Of a stretch of 64,000 bases of DNA, positions 34,572-44,547 are shown piece after piece; the stretch's first letter is position 1, and each line of letters opens with the position of its first letter. Made by a program: the position numbers and the translations under genes. Source of the DNA: a virus; IMG/VR virus record IMGVR_UViG_3300030019_000028, positions 1 to 64,000 of that record; one strand, 5' to 3'. The notes under the pieces are model-generated. The model was not told the DNA's origin. It was given only the letters and a program-made list of their open reading frames with translations, and did no database searches.

Positions 34572-36389
34572 ATGAGAATAAATATACAGAAATTACAAGC
34601 AGGAGGAGGTCTATTAACTTATAGACCAACTCCTTCCTTTCAGCAACAAGAAGCTCCTCCTGCTCCTCCAGCAGAAGCTCCAATCAGTGATGATCTATTA
34701 GATAAGATGGTAGGAGCTGGTATCACTAATGATGTTATGGAATATGCTAATGAGGTCAATGCAAAATTTAATGCTTATAGTACAATGCCTGAGTCATTAA
34801 GAAATTCTAGTGTGGGACGTACCATCAGACAGAGTTTAAAGGGAGATAGAGGAAGACTAAATGAAATTCTTAGGTCTAAAAAATACTTTGATGATACTAT
34901 TGAAACTAAGAAAAAGGCTATGTCAGAGTACGCTATTAAAGATGGCCAAGTACTTGTAAAAGATGCTGATAATAATATAGCCAATATGTCTTTAGCCCAA
35001 TACTCTCAAAATCTTCAAAGTGAAGAACCTAAATATAAAGCAATGACTAATGATGAGTTAAGAATTGCTAGAGAAACTGATCCCAGATTTGCTGGTAATA
35101 ACACATTAATTGATATACTCTCCCATGCTACATCTACAGATGAAGTTACTGAAAGAGTTAGGAAAGCTTTAACTGATATAGGTAGTTTTACTAAAGGTCA
35201 AGCAGATGTATCTTATGAGCAACAGCAGATAGCAGATGGAGCCAATGCAGCTCTTAATAAAGGACTATCTTACGTTAAAACATCAGAGGGTGAATTTAAG
35301 CAATCTAACGCTGAGAATTTAAAAAGAGCTGGTAATGCTATGTGGGCTAATTTGGATCCAGATTCTAAGGATTTACTTAGAATGAAAGTAGTTCAAACTA
35401 ATTTGTATAAACCTGAACAAATAGAGAGCGCGGCAATGGGATTAGCGTTATCTTTGTTGCACCCAAAAGAAACCGAAATAGACAAATCAACTTCTGGGGA
35501 AGGTAAACCTGGTACTACTAAAACTGGTGGTGCAGGTTCTGCTAATAAAGCAATCTTAGGATATTGGAAAGCTTCCGTTACGGGAGAAGGAGTTCCTGAA
35601 GAAATTTCTGTATTAAATGGAGATAGTAATAGAGTAGTGATGAAGGGTTGGACTATGGGACCTATGGAGACTGATAAAAAAATGCTAAAAGGTCCAACAA
35701 GTATTGATAAAATTCCTGAATTAGGAAGTATTGGTGAGATGAATAGTGTATACTTCGGTGATAAACGAGTAGATTCAAGTAAATTTGATTCAGTTATATA
35801 TGATAATACTAAACCAGCTATAGTCATGATGCCTTTTAAAGAACAGGATGATGGAAGCATTATGCCAGACTTAGAAAGAGCTAGTGATTTAGAAGATGCT
35901 CAACAAATCATCAAAAAACAAAATATTACATCACCAGAGATTAAAAAAGAAATTTACAGACAGCATAATTTTAATAGTTTTGATAGTAAAGGAGAACCTA
36001 CACAAGATGTAGAAGTAAGACCTTTCTTTACTTTCTCTGCTTTTTCAAATTCTAATGCTATTGAAGGAGATTCTAAATGGTTTAGTCCAAAAGATGATAG
36101 ATATGATTGGTATAAAAAACAATTCGAAGAAGGTCCTAAAAAGACGGTTTCCTCTTCTTATTTTGACACCTCAATGTTTGCAGGATGGGCTAAACCAGAT
36201 GTATTAAAAGGAATGATTTATATACCAGTAAGAAAGGGAGCTGCATTCCTCTCAAATTATGCAGATCAAACAGAAGTTAAATTGCCTACTGAATTTGAAA
36301 CAAATGAAGCATACGCAGGAAGCAAAAGAGCAGCTCCTGAATTTAGACAATTAGACAAAAAAACAAACTTAAGTTCAAGCACATTATAA
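34572..36389 (+). CDS. Virion cargo protein candidate, 605 residues
   Basis: It starts RINIQKLQAGGGLLTYRPTP with a Pro/Gln-rich linker, then a helical domain (DLLDKMVGAGITNDVMEYANEVNAKFNAY and RTIRQSLKGDRGRLNEILRSKKYF), matching the style of conserved crAss-like proteins placed before the polymerase genes. Later regions include LLRMKVVQTNLYKPEQIESAAMGLALSLLHP and a C-terminal beta part. No catalytic motif is visible. It abuts the upstream gene and is one base from the 2718-residue gene. Packaging with the giant proteins is inferred from this position and from the shared QAGG motif at the N-terminus. Confidence 0.6.
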   Translation: MRINIQKLQAGGGLLTYRPTPSFQQQEAPPAPPAEAPISDDLLDKMVGAGITNDVMEYANEVNAKFNAYSTMPESLRNSSVGRTIRQSLKGDRGRLNEILRSKKYFDDTIETKKKAMSEYAIKDGQVLVKDADNNIANMSLAQYSQNLQSEEPKYKAMTNDELRIARETDPRFAGNNTLIDILSHATSTDEVTERVRKALTDIGSFTKGQADVSYEQQQIADGANAALNKGLSYVKTSEGEFKQSNAENLKRAGNAMWANLDPDSKDLLRMKVVQTNLYKPEQIESAAMGLALSLLHPKETEIDKSTSGEGKPGTTKTGGAGSANKAILGYWKASVTGEGVPEEISVLNGDSNRVVMKGWTMGPMETDKKMLKGPTSIDKIPELGSIGEMNSVYFGDKRVDSSKFDSVIYDNTKPAIVMMPFKEQDDGSIMPDLERASDLEDAQQIIKKQNITSPEIKKEIYRQHNFNSFDSKGEPTQDVEVRPFFTFSAFSNSNAIEGDSKWFSPKDDRYDWYKKQFEEGPKKTVSSSYFDTSMFAGWAKPDVLKGMIYIPVRKGAAFLSNYADQTEVKLPTEFETNEAYAGSKRAAPEFRQLDKKTNLSSSTL

Positions 36390-36390
36390 T

Positions 36391-39300
36391 ATGGAAAATA
36401 CTAAAGATACCAATGATTGGGTAGCCGCTAATTTAGCATTACCTGGAGCTCCTATAGAGGAATTTAAACAGAATAATATCACTCCAGAGAATACTACTTT
36501 AAAAGACAAAGACTTCTATAAAGGGACAAAAACAATACAAGAAACTTTCACTAATCCCGAGAATGGTAAATTTGATGATGATAAATACAATCAATTTTAT
36601 AATTCTATGCTATTCACTTATAATGAATATGCTAATCAAGATGCAGTAGGTAAAGCAGATAAAGACTTTGACTACGCACCCTTTGACATGTTTGCACCGC
36701 AAAATGCCAAAAGAGTACAGGATTTATATAAAATAGAAAAAGTAAGAAATCCTTTTAAAACAAAAGTTGGTATTGAGGATTTTAATTATAAAAGTAAACC
36801 CGCACTTTCTTTAGAGGAAATAGCTCAGGATAATAATGTTAGAGACCATCTTACTGGAAAAGTATTAGATTGGACTCCTAATGATGATAGTGCCACAGGT
36901 ATTTTTGATTTTCTAAAAAGACCTACTTTAGTAGTGGGGCAATATGATGAAGATGGGGAACACTATGATGAGTTTGAAGGAAGAAAAATTAAACACAGAA
37001 AAGGCGATTATAAATTAGATGCAGATGGTAAACCTTATTTTGAAACTTTAGGAGATAGAGAAGTTTATAATAGAGAAGTTTTAAATTGGTCTGATACTCT
37101 AACAAAAGAAGGTACTTGGTTAAATAAGTATGACTTCATGGATTCAGATGGTTTAGATAAATCTCATATTGGCAGTGTTATGAAAATGGCTGCCAAAGTA
37201 ACTCCTTTATTCATACCTGGCGTGGGTGAAATTTATGCTGCTGGTATTTTAGGAGTAGATTTAATGAATGTAGTCCCAATTCTATTAAAAGCTGGAATAG
37301 GTTCTGTAATTGGAGATAGAGATACTGATAAAGATTACTGGAAAACAATGAATAAAGTACAAGGAGTTGGTAAAACTCTCTCTGCTAATTCTGTTTCAGA
37401 TTACGCTAAAACCAGTACATTTTCTTTTGAGAATATAAGTTCTATGTTGGGTGATGTATTTACACAATTATACACACAAAGAGCTATAGCCTCTATTCCT
37501 AAATATATAGGAATGAATAAAGCTAGTGTAGAACCTTTAAAAGAAGTAGCTGAGCATTTTGATGATGCTACTATAGCTAAAATATTTGAGGGGTCTCTTA
37601 CCACTGGTGAACGTCATATGATACTTGAAAAAGTACCAGAAGCTGCTAATTACATTGATAGGGCAGTTAAATCTGCTAAGTTATCTAGAGCACTAGCTAC
37701 AACTTATATGTCAGCTACGTCGGCTGCAGGTGTCGCAGATCAAGCCAAAGCAATAGGTCTTGATGAGAGAGACACAGGTCTTTTATATTTAGGAACTTCT
37801 TTAGGCTTTTTTGGTATGATGACTTCATTGCCAATTGGAGAATGGGCTTTGAAAGGAATTGGTCTTGAAGAAACTGGTTTATTAGTTAATAGAGGTATTA
37901 AAGATGCTGCACAACCTTTTGTAGAGGATCTTAAGAAACTAGGTAGTACTATGGTAAAAACACCAAGAGATTTTCAAAAAATCTTTAAAATAGGTAAAGC
38001 CATTGGTGATGCTGTAGGAAAAAAACTTAGTCATGTGGATGGTTATTTAGGAGCTATGGCTTCTGAGGGAACAGAAGAAGTCACAGAACAAGTTATGCAA
38101 GATTCTATTACTAATATTTATAATGGATTAGCTTCCTTAGGAATAACTTCAACTCAAGATCCTAAAAAACAGTTTACTTACGGAGATACCTCTGATATAG
38201 TTGCAAACTATGCCATGAACTTTTTTGGTGGTGTAGCAGGTGGAGCTATGTTTAGATTTCATGATCAAATTGCAAATGGCAGTAGAGAAAATGATGAATC
38301 TACTAAAGATATTTACTGGTTAATTAGAAATGGTTATAAAGATAAATTAGATGCTGCTACTAATAAATTAATTCAAAAGGGATACTTTGGAAGTACTACA
38401 TTAACAGCTGAACAGGTAGATATAGATCTTCCAGGAGCTGGGAGAAAGACAGTTATGCGTCCTAAAAGAGATGGTGATTTATCTCAAAATGAAGTTATAG
38501 GTAGAACTATGTTGGGGCTATTTAATAATGTCCAGAATCAAATATTTCAAGAAGGAATTCAACCTGATAGTGCTCTTACCAGAGTGCTTGATGCTAGATA
38601 CGATTTAATAGTAAAAGATTTAAAAGTGAATAGTTCTCTTTATGAGGACCATACTGCTCTTGTAAATGATATTTTAGGATTAAATAATGATATTGCTAAA
38701 GCTTTAGCAGTTCCAGCAGATTTAAACTCTCCTGAATCAACTGTATTAGCTACTGCAGAATCTGTAAATGCTATGCAGATAAAATTAGCAGAAAAAAGAG
38801 AAGCTTTAAAGTTGATTACTTCAGGAGAGGCCTTTCCCTCATATCAAAGCCAGGCTTTATTTAATATGAGTCAGGTACTTAATGGTGCTTTTGGAAATAC
38901 ATCTGCTGATGATTTAGCTTGGAATAAATATAAAAAACATTATAGAGGACTTAATGAAACTGAGAAGAAAGACATTGATGAAGAATATGTTGCTTGGAAA
39001 GCTGCTAATAAAAAAGATGCACTTAAATCGGGTTATCGTACATTTAATTTTCTTAATGAAAAATTCTCTCCTAGATTAGCAGAACTAGCTAAATATGCAG
39101 AACAAAGAAAAGGACACTATACATTAGTAGATGAATTAGGTAATAAAAATAAGTTTAATCTCTCTGCAAATACATTAGCTGAGATTAGCAAATCTAAAAG
39201 TTATTTAGGTAAAACTTTAACTGTTAGTGAAGCATTAAATGATGCTATTAAAGGAAAAAAAGATGTTAATTCTATTTTAAAAGCAGTGGATGATATTATG

Positions 39301-42300
39301 GGATTTGTTACCAATCCTAGTATTGACAGACTTGATAAGAATTTTACCAATGAAATGAGGGATGTATTTGACGGGCTCACTTTAAATGATTTAATTGGAG
39401 AAAATGCATCTTTATTTGATACATTAAGTGAGGATGAAAACTTTAATGAAGAGGGATTACCTGGAACTGATTATGACTTATTAAGTATAGATGATCTTTT
39501 AAATGAGAATCTTACAAGTGTTTTTAATAAACTAGACGCTGCTAAATTACATAATAAAGATAATCAACGTGCATTAAATACAATCACTAAAATCACTTCT
39601 TATATATTAGGTAATCCTAATGTTAATTTGATGAATAGTAAAAAAGCAGAATTTGAACAAGCTGTGCACGGAAGAACTATTAATACTTTAAATGAATTAT
39701 TAGACCAGTTTGATTTTTTACAAAATGGAACTAAATCTACTATTACTCAATTATTAACAAATGAGTTTGAAGCTTTAGGAAAAGTAAATGATATCAATGA
39801 TTATCAAATATATAATCCTAATACTATTGAAAATTTAGAAAGTGCTAAAGTATTACTTGAACGTTTACAAGCTTTAGTTATTGCCTCAACAGAATATGAT
39901 CATAAAAAACATGGTATCTCAGGTTATAATAGTATAATCAATAATACATTTAAAGGATCTCAATTAGGAATTATCACACAAGAACAAGCTACTCCTTTAT
40001 TAAAAGAAATTCAACAAATTAATGCAAAAATTGAATTATTTTTAACACTCTCTGCATTTAATAAAGAGAGTAAAGTGAAAAATAATATAGCTTCTGGTAT
40101 AAATATGGAGACTCTGTTCTTTGGACATTTACAAGAAGGTTCTTTTAGAAATATGTTGGATAGTTTAAAAATAGAAGAAGAAGAATTCATTACTCCTGAT
40201 ATGGCTAAATCTATCGAGGATGCTAAAACCATAAAAAGATCTTTAGAAATTAAACAATCTAAAGAAGGAGAACTTCCATCTTCAGATGAAGAAGTATTTC
40301 AATTTGAAGCAGAACGTTTAAAAATAAATAAAGTATTCTTTGAGAGAGTAAAAGAACTTAATTTAAAATATGGAGAAGATAAAATACACGAATTACTCTT
40401 TAATAATACGTTAGCTAAACAATTATTTCCAGTAGCACAAATGAGTCATGCTACTCCTACTAATTTTAATACTACTACAACTCAAATTCAACCTTTAGAT
40501 TTATTTATATGGTGGAATACAATGGTTACAGAGGATCCTGCAGAATTCTATACTGAATTAAGAGGAGATGAAACAGAACCAGGTAAATATGATGGAATAG
40601 AAACAAGTAAATATGTTCCATTTTATGCACAAGAGTATTCTGCTAAAATTATATTAAGTTTTCTTGATAATAAAAGTTGGATAAATAAATCTCTTAATTA
40701 TTTAGGAGGAGTTGATACAGAAGGCGCTGCTATTACTGGTACTTTTATGGGTAAATTACATGAAACCTTTAAAAATCTGGTATTTGTAAATGGTGTTCCT
40801 GGTGCTGGTAAATCATCTGCTGTTGGTTATACCGTAGCTAAAATATTGAAAAAGAGAGGTAAAACTTTCTGGACTGCTGGCGCTTATGATACACAAGCAA
40901 AACAATTGGAAACTCTATTAGAAAATCCAACTGCAAATGTTTCTTTTAATAAAACACGCTTATTAGCACAATTTCTTATTCCAGAAGCTGTTACAGAAAT
41001 TACTAATTCTAATGCTTCTTGTTTAGGCAAAGGAAGTATGACTGATATTGTAACTAAATTAGCTGAAAATAAATTAATTAAACTTAATAGAGTAGTAGAG
41101 AAACAAGAGGGAAAAGAATATGAAAAACTTAAGGTAGGTGAAATTAAACCAGAAGCATTCTTAGAAATAAACAGAAGTACTTTACCAGCAGCAATTTTTT
41201 TAGATGAGATTACTCATTTATCTATGATTGAATTAGAAGCATTACGTCAATCCTTAATACGTTTAGGAGAAGATGCTCCTCTTATAATAGGTTTAGGAGA
41301 TTCACTTCAAAATGGTTTTAGAATTGCAGGGGAAGATCATAATATGGATATGTTTAGAACTTGGAATACTCCAAAATTAGCCGGATCATTAAGAACATCT
41401 AATGATTTAAAGAATACTAATCTTATCAATACAGTTGCTAGATATAGTATGATTACAGAGGCTTATGATAAAGTATTTACTGAACAAAGTGTAGACTATG
41501 CTGCAGTTAAAGCTAATATTGAAAGCATGCATAATCCTGATGATGAATCTACTTGGTATAAATTAGGTCACCATACTAATGAGATGGGAATTGTATTTGG
41601 AGAAAAGGTATCTAATGCTTTAGGAGTGTCTAAAGATTTAAAAAATATCTTAGATAATACAATTGGAACTGTGGGATTTATCACTGATAATAATACCTCA
41701 GAAAATGAAATTTTATCTGGATTAACTCCTTCTCAAAAAAGTAGATTAGACATTAAAAGTATAACTGATGTACAAGGTTTAGAATATGATCACATAGTAA
41801 TAGATGTGGATTGGAATGCTTTAGCTCAAGATACTCCTATGGGTCCGCTTAACTTTATTTCAAATGTTTATACTTTAACTACTCGTTCTAGAGTTGGGAG
41901 TTTAATATTGGATAGAAATTTTAGTACCAACAATTATTTAGTAGTTAAATCTCAAGAAGCTAATCAAGTAATTGATGTTACTTTAGATAAAGAAATTCTT
42001 AAAAAATTTAAAGAAAAAAGAGTAGAAGATGTAACTAAATTAGCTAATTTTTTTGAAGGTACTACTTCTGTGACTCCTAAGATTAAATCTAAAGACGTTA
42101 CTCCAGCTATTCTTCCTGTATCTGCTACTGAAAGTTTTGCTCAAGAAATTAAGAGAATGGACGAGGAAATTGAGGCAGCTGAAGCTGGTAATAGTTCTAC
42201 AAATAGACAAATGCCCACATTAGATCTAGCTCAAAAAAATACTCATTTAATGACTTACCCTTACTATGAGAGAGTAGGAGTTCCTGGAGAAGATGCTCTT

Positions 42301-44547
42301 ATCTTTGGTTTAGAAGATGGAGAAAAACCTGATTTAAAATTCCTTATGGATATTAAAAACTCTGTATTCTATGGGGCAGGTGAAGATAAAATTATGGAAA
42401 TCCTTAAAAATAAAGGAATTGATAATATTGATAGTTTAAAAGTAGTTGTGAGAGCTTCTATGTATAATCCTGTTACCGATACTGACAATTCTAAAGTTGT
42501 AAGTGGTAAAAGGGATGCTGATCAAGAGTTAACTACAAAAGATGTGTTTTTAAGGACGGCTTTAAGAATTGAACGTTCTGATAATACTGGAAAGTTATCG
42601 CCCTTTTATATTACTTTAGGTGTATTTTCTTCTCCTAAAAGTACTTCAAAATATGATTATAAAAATGATGCTAAATTAAGTGATGTACTTAAAGATGTTA
42701 CTGCTAAAGCAGAATTAGCTTTAAAAACTTCACCTAGTGTTGATTTAACAATTAATCATAGTAATCCTCTTGAGTTATTAAAATATACTACTAATATTCA
42801 ACTTGATTATTTAGAAAATCCAATTAGTTTTAAAGATTTTAAAGAAGATCTTAGTAGATCAGCTGTAGTTTCTCCTATTCATATTTTTACTGGACATAAC
42901 AGTGCAGTAGCAGGCAGTCCCTCACAAAATCAGAGATTAAATGAGTGGATTAAAAAGGGAAATAACTCAGCTAAAGAAAGATCATTGGCCGGGAGGGCAG
43001 TAGTATTTGTATCTTTTGATAATAATTTAAAGTCTAGTGAATTAGCAGATAAATTTGCAGAAGAGATTATGACTAATAGTCCTAATCCTAGAGTAAAAGC
43101 TGTGATGTTAAATTCTAAAGGAACTGATCCTAAAATTTGGTTCGAAAATGCTTGGAATACTTTAGCAGATGCTAAAAAGAAACCTACTGAAAGAGTTGCG
43201 ATGGGAACTTTAGCATCTCAACATATGGCTACTTTTATGGCTAGTACTATTAAAATGATGGCAGACTCTTCTAAATATACAGGAAAAACAGAGATCATTA
43301 AGACTATTGCAAAGACTATAATTGAGAGACTTGGTACTGGTGAGGGTAATATGAATATTTTAGAAATAGATAGAAATGCAGAAGAAGCATTTAGATGTAA
43401 AGTTAAAGCTTATACGGATGATAAAATTAAAAATCCAGAAGAGTACTTAGCCTCAGCTGCTGCTGGTTATCTTAAATTAAAACCAAATCAAAGAATCTCT
43501 GCTTTTAACTTTAACCATACTTATAGATTATTAGTAGGCATGGGTATAGCAATGAATGGAGGTTTACACTCTGAAAGTGCAGAAGTTAAGCAGTATTTTG
43601 AACCTATTTCTAAATATACAACTCAATATGGAGAATTTTTAGAAGAATTTTATAGTTTACTTAGAAAGGAATTTGTACATGGTATATTTTCACATCCTTC
43701 TTATAATATTAGAGGGCCACGTACTAATAATGATTATGCTCAAATAGTAGAAAATGAAGAGGATGATTTTGAAGTAACAGCTCGTGCTACACTTCCTAAT
43801 TCACTTTTAAATCTTCAATTAGTTATGGATAATAAACAGTCTTTAAATAAAGAACAAACTGAAAAATCTAGAAATTTATCAAGTATCTCTGATTATATAA
43901 CTTTAAGACAAAATAGTATGTCTACAGAAATGATTGAGGAATTTATTAGAGGAGCTGGTGCCATTAGAAACTTATATGATGTAGGAAAAGAAACCTCTGT
44001 TGCTGCAATTATGTCAAATATTGACGCTCTTTATGATAAATTATCAAAAGCAGTGTATACTACCTCTAATTTAATAGACGGTATTAATAAAATGCAATGG
44101 ACTAATACTGAAGTCTCTCAAAAAGATGTAAGTAATCCTGAGAATAAAATTCAGAATAATGGGGATGGTTCTTTTGTAGTTACAGGAAATAATGGTAAAT
44201 TTGACTTCGAAATAAAATATAATATGAATGAATCAATCGAAGAAAATAAAATGAAAATCACTACTAATGAAAGACCTATTCCTTTAGAAGAAGTTGGTAA
44301 CCTTATACAAAAAACTACTGATTTAGTAAATAAATTTAAAATGCAATACTCAGACATTATTCCTGAGGATATATTTGCAAATGTATTAAGTGCTCTATCA
44401 ACAGGAACAAGAGAAATAGTACCAGGAAGTGCAATGCAAATGGCATTTGCACAATTATCTGCACAAGCTCTTACATTAGATGATGAAGCATTACTAAAAA
44501 CTTTACATGACTACACTAATACAAAAGACATCAATACTTGTAACTAA
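36391..44547 (+). CDS. Giant polyvalent protein (2718 residues) with embedded SF1-type helicase core
   Basis: The first ~1450 residues are mostly helical with hydrophobic stretches near 270-309 (VTPLFIPGVGEIYAAGILGV), 462-484 (GLLYLGTSLGFFGMMTSLPIG) and about 607 (NFFGGVAGGAMF). A superfamily 1 helicase core follows: Walker A GVPGAGKSS (Lys1474), Walker B FLDEITHL (Asp1605-Glu1606), a GLGDSLQ motif III about 30 residues later, motif V-like DVQGLEYDHIVID (from 1793) and motif VI-like TLTTRSRVG (Arg1832, Arg1834). Such cores couple ATP hydrolysis to translocation on nucleic acid. The final ~870 residues are not recognised. Its stop overlaps the start of the RNA polymerase gene by one base. I infer that it is packaged and injected, and that the helicase acts on entering phage DNA or on host nucleic acid. 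Confidence 0.75.
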   Translation: MENTKDTNDWVAANLALPGAPIEEFKQNNITPENTTLKDKDFYKGTKTIQETFTNPENGKFDDDKYNQFYNSMLFTYNEYANQDAVGKADKDFDYAPFDMFAPQNAKRVQDLYKIEKVRNPFKTKVGIEDFNYKSKPALSLEEIAQDNNVRDHLTGKVLDWTPNDDSATGIFDFLKRPTLVVGQYDEDGEHYDEFEGRKIKHRKGDYKLDADGKPYFETLGDREVYNREVLNWSDTLTKEGTWLNKYDFMDSDGLDKSHIGSVMKMAAKVTPLFIPGVGEIYAAGILGVDLMNVVPILLKAGIGSVIGDRDTDKDYWKTMNKVQGVGKTLSANSVSDYAKTSTFSFENISSMLGDVFTQLYTQRAIASIPKYIGMNKASVEPLKEVAEHFDDATIAKIFEGSLTTGERHMILEKVPEAANYIDRAVKSAKLSRALATTYMSATSAAGVADQAKAIGLDERDTGLLYLGTSLGFFGMMTSLPIGEWALKGIGLEETGLLVNRGIKDAAQPFVEDLKKLGSTMVKTPRDFQKIFKIGKAIGDAVGKKLSHVDGYLGAMASEGTEEVTEQVMQDSITNIYNGLASLGITSTQDPKKQFTYGDTSDIVANYAMNFFGGVAGGAMFRFHDQIANGSRENDESTKDIYWLIRNGYKDKLDAATNKLIQKGYFGSTTLTAEQVDIDLPGAGRKTVMRPKRDGDLSQNEVIGRTMLGLFNNVQNQIFQEGIQPDSALTRVLDARYDLIVKDLKVNSSLYEDHTALVNDILGLNNDIAKALAVPADLNSPESTVLATAESVNAMQIKLAEKREALKLITSGEAFPSYQSQALFNMSQVLNGAFGNTSADDLAWNKYKKHYRGLNETEKKDIDEEYVAWKAANKKDALKSGYRTFNFLNEKFSPRLAELAKYAEQRKGHYTLVDELGNKNKFNLSANTLAEISKSKSYLGKTLTVSEALNDAIKGKKDVNSILKAVDDIMGFVTNPSIDRLDKNFTNEMRDVFDGLTLNDLIGENASLFDTLSEDENFNEEGLPGTDYDLLSIDDLLNENLTSVFNKLDAAKLHNKDNQRALNTITKITSYILGNPNVNLMNSKKAEFEQAVHGRTINTLNELLDQFDFLQNGTKSTITQLLTNEFEALGKVNDINDYQIYNPNTIENLESAKVLLERLQALVIASTEYDHKKHGISGYNSIINNTFKGSQLGIITQEQATPLLKEIQQINAKIELFLTLSAFNKESKVKNNIASGINMETLFFGHLQEGSFRNMLDSLKIEEEEFITPDMAKSIEDAKTIKRSLEIKQSKEGELPSSDEEVFQFEAERLKINKVFFERVKELNLKYGEDKIHELLFNNTLAKQLFPVAQMSHATPTNFNTTTTQIQPLDLFIWWNTMVTEDPAEFYTELRGDETEPGKYDGIETSKYVPFYAQEYSAKIILSFLDNKSWINKSLNYLGGVDTEGAAITGTFMGKLHETFKNLVFVNGVPGAGKSSAVGYTVAKILKKRGKTFWTAGAYDTQAKQLETLLENPTANVSFNKTRLLAQFLIPEAVTEITNSNASCLGKGSMTDIVTKLAENKLIKLNRVVEKQEGKEYEKLKVGEIKPEAFLEINRSTLPAAIFLDEITHLSMIELEALRQSLIRLGEDAPLIIGLGDSLQNGFRIAGEDHNMDMFRTWNTPKLAGSLRTSNDLKNTNLINTVARYSMITEAYDKVFTEQSVDYAAVKANIESMHNPDDESTWYKLGHHTNEMGIVFGEKVSNALGVSKDLKNILDNTIGTVGFITDNNTSENEILSGLTPSQKSRLDIKSITDVQGLEYDHIVIDVDWNALAQDTPMGPLNFISNVYTLTTRSRVGSLILDRNFSTNNYLVVKSQEANQVIDVTLDKEILKKFKEKRVEDVTKLANFFEGTTSVTPKIKSKDVTPAILPVSATESFAQEIKRMDEEIEAAEAGNSSTNRQMPTLDLAQKNTHLMTYPYYERVGVPGEDALIFGLEDGEKPDLKFLMDIKNSVFYGAGEDKIMEILKNKGIDNIDSLKVVVRASMYNPVTDTDNSKVVSGKRDADQELTTKDVFLRTALRIERSDNTGKLSPFYITLGVFSSPKSTSKYDYKNDAKLSDVLKDVTAKAELALKTSPSVDLTINHSNPLELLKYTTNIQLDYLENPISFKDFKEDLSRSAVVSPIHIFTGHNSAVAGSPSQNQRLNEWIKKGNNSAKERSLAGRAVVFVSFDNNLKSSELADKFAEEIMTNSPNPRVKAVMLNSKGTDPKIWFENAWNTLADAKKKPTERVAMGTLASQHMATFMASTIKMMADSSKYTGKTEIIKTIAKTIIERLGTGEGNMNILEIDRNAEEAFRCKVKAYTDDKIKNPEEYLASAAAGYLKLKPNQRISAFNFNHTYRLLVGMGIAMNGGLHSESAEVKQYFEPISKYTTQYGEFLEEFYSLLRKEFVHGIFSHPSYNIRGPRTNNDYAQIVENEEDDFEVTARATLPNSLLNLQLVMDNKQSLNKEQTEKSRNLSSISDYITLRQNSMSTEMIEEFIRGAGAIRNLYDVGKETSVAAIMSNIDALYDKLSKAVYTTSNLIDGINKMQWTNTEVSQKDVSNPENKIQNNGDGSFVVTGNNGKFDFEIKYNMNESIEENKMKITTNERPIPLEEVGNLIQKTTDLVNKFKMQYSDIIPEDIFANVLSALSTGTREIVPGSAMQMAFAQLSAQALTLDDEALLKTLHDYTNTKDINTCN

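Noticed and set aside
35393-35860. 155-codon open frame on the minus strand inside the 605-residue cargo gene
   Set aside because: Antisense shadow; low-complexity Ser/Pro/Leu composition mirrors the + strand codons and no start signals are present.
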